Origin: Facklamia sp964471435
GTDB lineage: Bacteria; Bacillota; Bacilli; Lactobacillales; Aerococcaceae
Assembly: GCA_964471435.1 (NCBI GenBank)
Contig: CAYYGA010000072.1
Location: 1-6,698, forward strand
DNA length: 6,698 nt
Reading direction: 5' to 3'
In this document: positions 4,912 to 6,698 of the stretch, one piece after another
Layout of the letters: every line of letters starts with the position of its first letter
How positions within the stretch are numbered: the stretch's first letter is position 1
Notes under the pieces: model-generated
Told to the model about the DNA's origin: nothing
The model's database searches: none
The model's input: only the letters and a program-made list of their open reading frames with translations
Program-made: the position numbers and the translations under genes

Positions 4912-6201
4912 ATGGAAAAAACACCCGCTCCAACTAATAAATCAGTCGAATTGGTAACATCGCAAGATATTTTAAAAGCGTATGGAATACTCAGCCAAGT
5001 AGTTAATGAAACGCCCCTTCAGCGTGATGCTTATTTATCAGAACGCTATAATTGTGAGGTTTACTTGAAACGTGAAGACCTCCAGGTAGTACGTTCGTTT
5101 AAACTCAGAGGAGCGTACTATGCCATTTCACAGTTATCCGCTGACGAAAGAAACCGCGGAGTTGTCTGTGCTTCAGCGGGTAATCATGCCCAAGGGGTAG
5201 CTTTTACTGCTGATCTATTGGGAGTTCATGCTACTATTTTCATGCCAAAAACAACTCCACGCCAAAAAATTGATCAAGTGAAGTATTTTGGTAAAGACTC
5301 TATTAATATTCAGCTTGTTGGAGATACTTATGATCAAGCTTCGGCTCAAGCTCATATTTTTTGTGATGAAGAAGGGGCAGTTTTTGTCAATGCCTTTAAT
5401 GACCTGCCATTAATAGCGGGTCAAGGAACAGTAGCTGCTGAAATATACCAACAGTTTAAAATGATTCATGAACAACCCGCCTATATTTTTTCAGCTATTG
5501 GTGGGGGTGGCCTCATCTCAGGTGTTTCTGCTTTTTCAAAAGCAGTTTCTCCGGAAACTGAAATCATCGGTGTAGAACCAGCAGGTGCTGCTTCTATGCA
5601 GGCAGCTTTGAAAAACGGCGGGCCAATTGATTTAGATGAAATCGATAAATTCGTAGACGGGGCCGCTGTTGGCCGTGTAGGAGAAAATTCTTATAATCAC
5701 GCCAAACAATTTGTAGATGGTTATGTCACCATCGAGGAAGGCGCAGTGTGTACCACTATTATGGATATGTACACTCGGTCAGCAATTGTCGCTGAACCGG
5801 CGGGAGCTTTATCAATTTCAGCATTGGAAGCTTACCAGGATAAAATTAAAGGAAAAGTTGTCGTCTGTATTATTTCGGGGGGGAATAATGACATCAACAG
5901 GATGGCTGAAATTGAAGAACGTTCTTTAATTTATGAAGGCTATAAACATTTCTTTCTATTAGATTTCCCGCAACGTGCCGGCGCTTTAAAAGAATTCGTA
6001 ACGGATATCATGGGTCCCGGTGATGATATTGTTAGATTTGAGTACACCAAAAAAATTAACCGCGGATCAGGACCGGTTGTTGTCGGAATTGATTTAGCAG
6101 ACCGCTCTACCCTCAAACGACTCTTAGACCGCATTCAAGCCTTTGATCCGAATTACGTGTATTTGAATGAGAATCAGATGTTATATAGCTTGCTTGTTTA
6201 A
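4912..6201 (+). CDS. ilvA: Threonine dehydratase (biosynthetic, short form with one ACT-like domain)
   Basis: A complete 429-residue enzyme converting L-threonine to 2-oxobutanoate and ammonia, the first step committed to isoleucine. The fold-type II PLP signature is intact: K64 in RSFKLRGAYY forms the Schiff base, SAGNHAQGVA (88-97) and GGGGLISG (197-204) bind the substrate carboxylate and the PLP phosphate, and SGGNND (322-327) closes the site. A single C-terminal ACT-like domain (about 345-425, with FPQRAGAL and NRGSGPVVVGIDL) makes it resemble the roughly 420-residue Bacillus form rather than the two-domain Escherichia coli form; it probably confers isoleucine feedback. The start is firm: AGGAGG at 4898-4903 lies 8 nt before ATG. 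The gene stands alone here, without other ilv genes, and ends at its own terminator. Expression may depend on the leader/terminator upstream. Confidence 0.96.
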   Translation: MEKTPAPTNKSVELVTSQDILKAYGILSQVVNETPLQRDAYLSERYNCEVYLKREDLQVVRSFKLRGAYYAISQLSADERNRGVVCASAGNHAQGVAFTADLLGVHATIFMPKTTPRQKIDQVKYFGKDSINIQLVGDTYDQASAQAHIFCDEEGAVFVNAFNDLPLIAGQGTVAAEIYQQFKMIHEQPAYIFSAIGGGGLISGVSAFSKAVSPETEIIGVEPAGAASMQAALKNGGPIDLDEIDKFVDGAAVGRVGENSYNHAKQFVDGYVTIEEGAVCTTIMDMYTRSAIVAEPAGALSISALEAYQDKIKGKVVVCIISGGNNDINRMAEIEERSLIYEGYKHFFLLDFPQRAGALKEFVTDIMGPGDDIVRFEYTKKINRGSGPVVVGIDLADRSTLKRLLDRIQAFDPNYVYLNENQMLYSLLV

Positions 6202-6226
6202 ACTTTAATTTTATTTAACTTTTTAA

Positions 6227-6257
6227 AGGTCAACTAATTTTAGCTGGCCTCTTTTTT
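6227..6257 (+). terminator. Intrinsic terminator of ilvA
   Basis: The stem 6227-6236/6241-6250 has one A-C mismatch and one G-U pair, an ATTT loop, and six T at 6252-6257. It lies 25 bp after the ilvA stop. On the minus strand the hairpin is followed only by a weak T-run, so it is mainly a plus-strand terminator. Confidence 0.8.
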
Positions 6258-6267
6258 ATTTAAAAGT

Positions 6268-6698
6268 TTAATAACTTAAATGGTAAGGCACGATTTGATG
6301 ATAATTCCTGCTTATTAAATAAAGATGCAGGAAGAAAGTAAACCAAATAATTAAGTACTTCAATACAATTTTTGTTTTATAGTCTTCTATATTAGCGATG
6401 ATATTAGGTATATAGATTATATTAAAGATTGAAAAATACCATCCAAGTCTCCCCATCAAATTAGCATCAAACACTAAGACTAATAAAGAAAATAATACAT
6501 AAGTTAGTGCAATTATTGTTAAAAATATATGTTCGGGAAATTTAAATTTTCCAAAAAACACAGCAAACACCACAATTATGACAGACAAGAAGAGATCTCG
6601 GATGCCACCTGCAGAGTGAGTCATATAATTTGCACCATTAGTGAAAGTACATATAAGATCAAACAAAAAAACCAAGCTGACAGCCTGGTTTAAAAAGT
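6268..6698 (-). CDS. Membrane protein fragment, possibly EpsG/Wzy-like polysaccharide polymerase
   Basis: This is the C-terminal 142 codons of a minus-strand gene. The frame continues without a stop to the right window edge, so the in-frame TTG at 6675 is not the likely start. The sequence holds four or five hydrophobic segments, with charged loops such as GKFKFPEH and ANIEDYKTK. GIRDLF before a membrane segment, and an Asn-x-x-x-Arg followed by WYFSIFNIIYIPNII, recall the C-terminal part of EpsG-type polymerases of capsule or exopolysaccharide loci. The usual histidine of that family's membrane segment is not evident, so the assignment is tentative. The gene is visibly more AT-rich than ilvA, a common trait of exchanged surface-polysaccharide genes. 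It converges on ilvA. An unrelated multi-span membrane protein remains possible. Confidence 0.6.
   Translation of the reverse strand, partial: FLNQAVSLVFLFDLICTFTNGANYMTHSAGGIRDLFLSVIIVVFAVFFGKFKFPEHIFLTIIALTYVLFSLLVLVFDANLMGRLGWYFSIFNIIYIPNIIANIEDYKTKIVLKYLIIWFTFFLHLYLISRNYHQIVPYHLSY

Overview
The window looks like chromosomal DNA of a low-GC Gram-positive bacterium, most likely of the order Lactobacillales. The support is AT-rich DNA, AGGAGG-type ribosome binding sites, a methionine T-box riboswitch, a short-form IlvA and U-tailed intrinsic terminators. I cannot name the genus. Two runs of exactly 100 N (1462-1561 and 4639-4738) are scaffold gaps of unknown true size, and both remove biologically important sequence.

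Left part, minus strand: a Wzy/O-antigen-ligase-like membrane protein runs off the left edge (1-1154). Upstream of it lies the 3' end of a MetQ/NlpA-family lipoprotein gene (1288-1461), cut by the first gap. Beyond the gap is a well-preserved methionine-specific T-box leader (about 1582-1863) with its own promoter, so a tRNA-Met-sensing methionine uptake operon reads leftwards through the gap. A divergent region with a 20-bp palindrome separates it from the plus-strand genes.

Centre: an intact SMP-30/regucalcin-type lactonase (2064-2897) is followed by the most interesting locus. This is a small structured, terminator-ended RNA candidate (about 2986-3035) directly in front of an AbiF/AbiD-like (Abi_2) HEPN protein with a TTG start (3056-4051). 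The arrangement matches the AbiF RNA motif and the AbiF-ncRNA toxin-antitoxin/defence systems that have been proposed as relatives of the Cas13 ancestor. Convergent to it is an OsmC-family peroxiredoxin gene (4078-4554, minus).

Right part: after the second gap comes a transcription terminator with a competing upstream helix, which may be an attenuator, then biosynthetic threonine dehydratase ilvA (4912-6201) with a strong Shine-Dalgarno and its own terminator. A minus-strand, very AT-rich membrane protein fragment, possibly an EpsG/Wzy-like polysaccharide polymerase (6268-6698), runs off the right edge.

The genes do not form one pathway. The window combines amino-acid supply (Met uptake, Ile synthesis), both apparently controlled by RNA leaders, with detoxification genes, a likely phage-defence module, and cell-surface polysaccharide genes at both ends.
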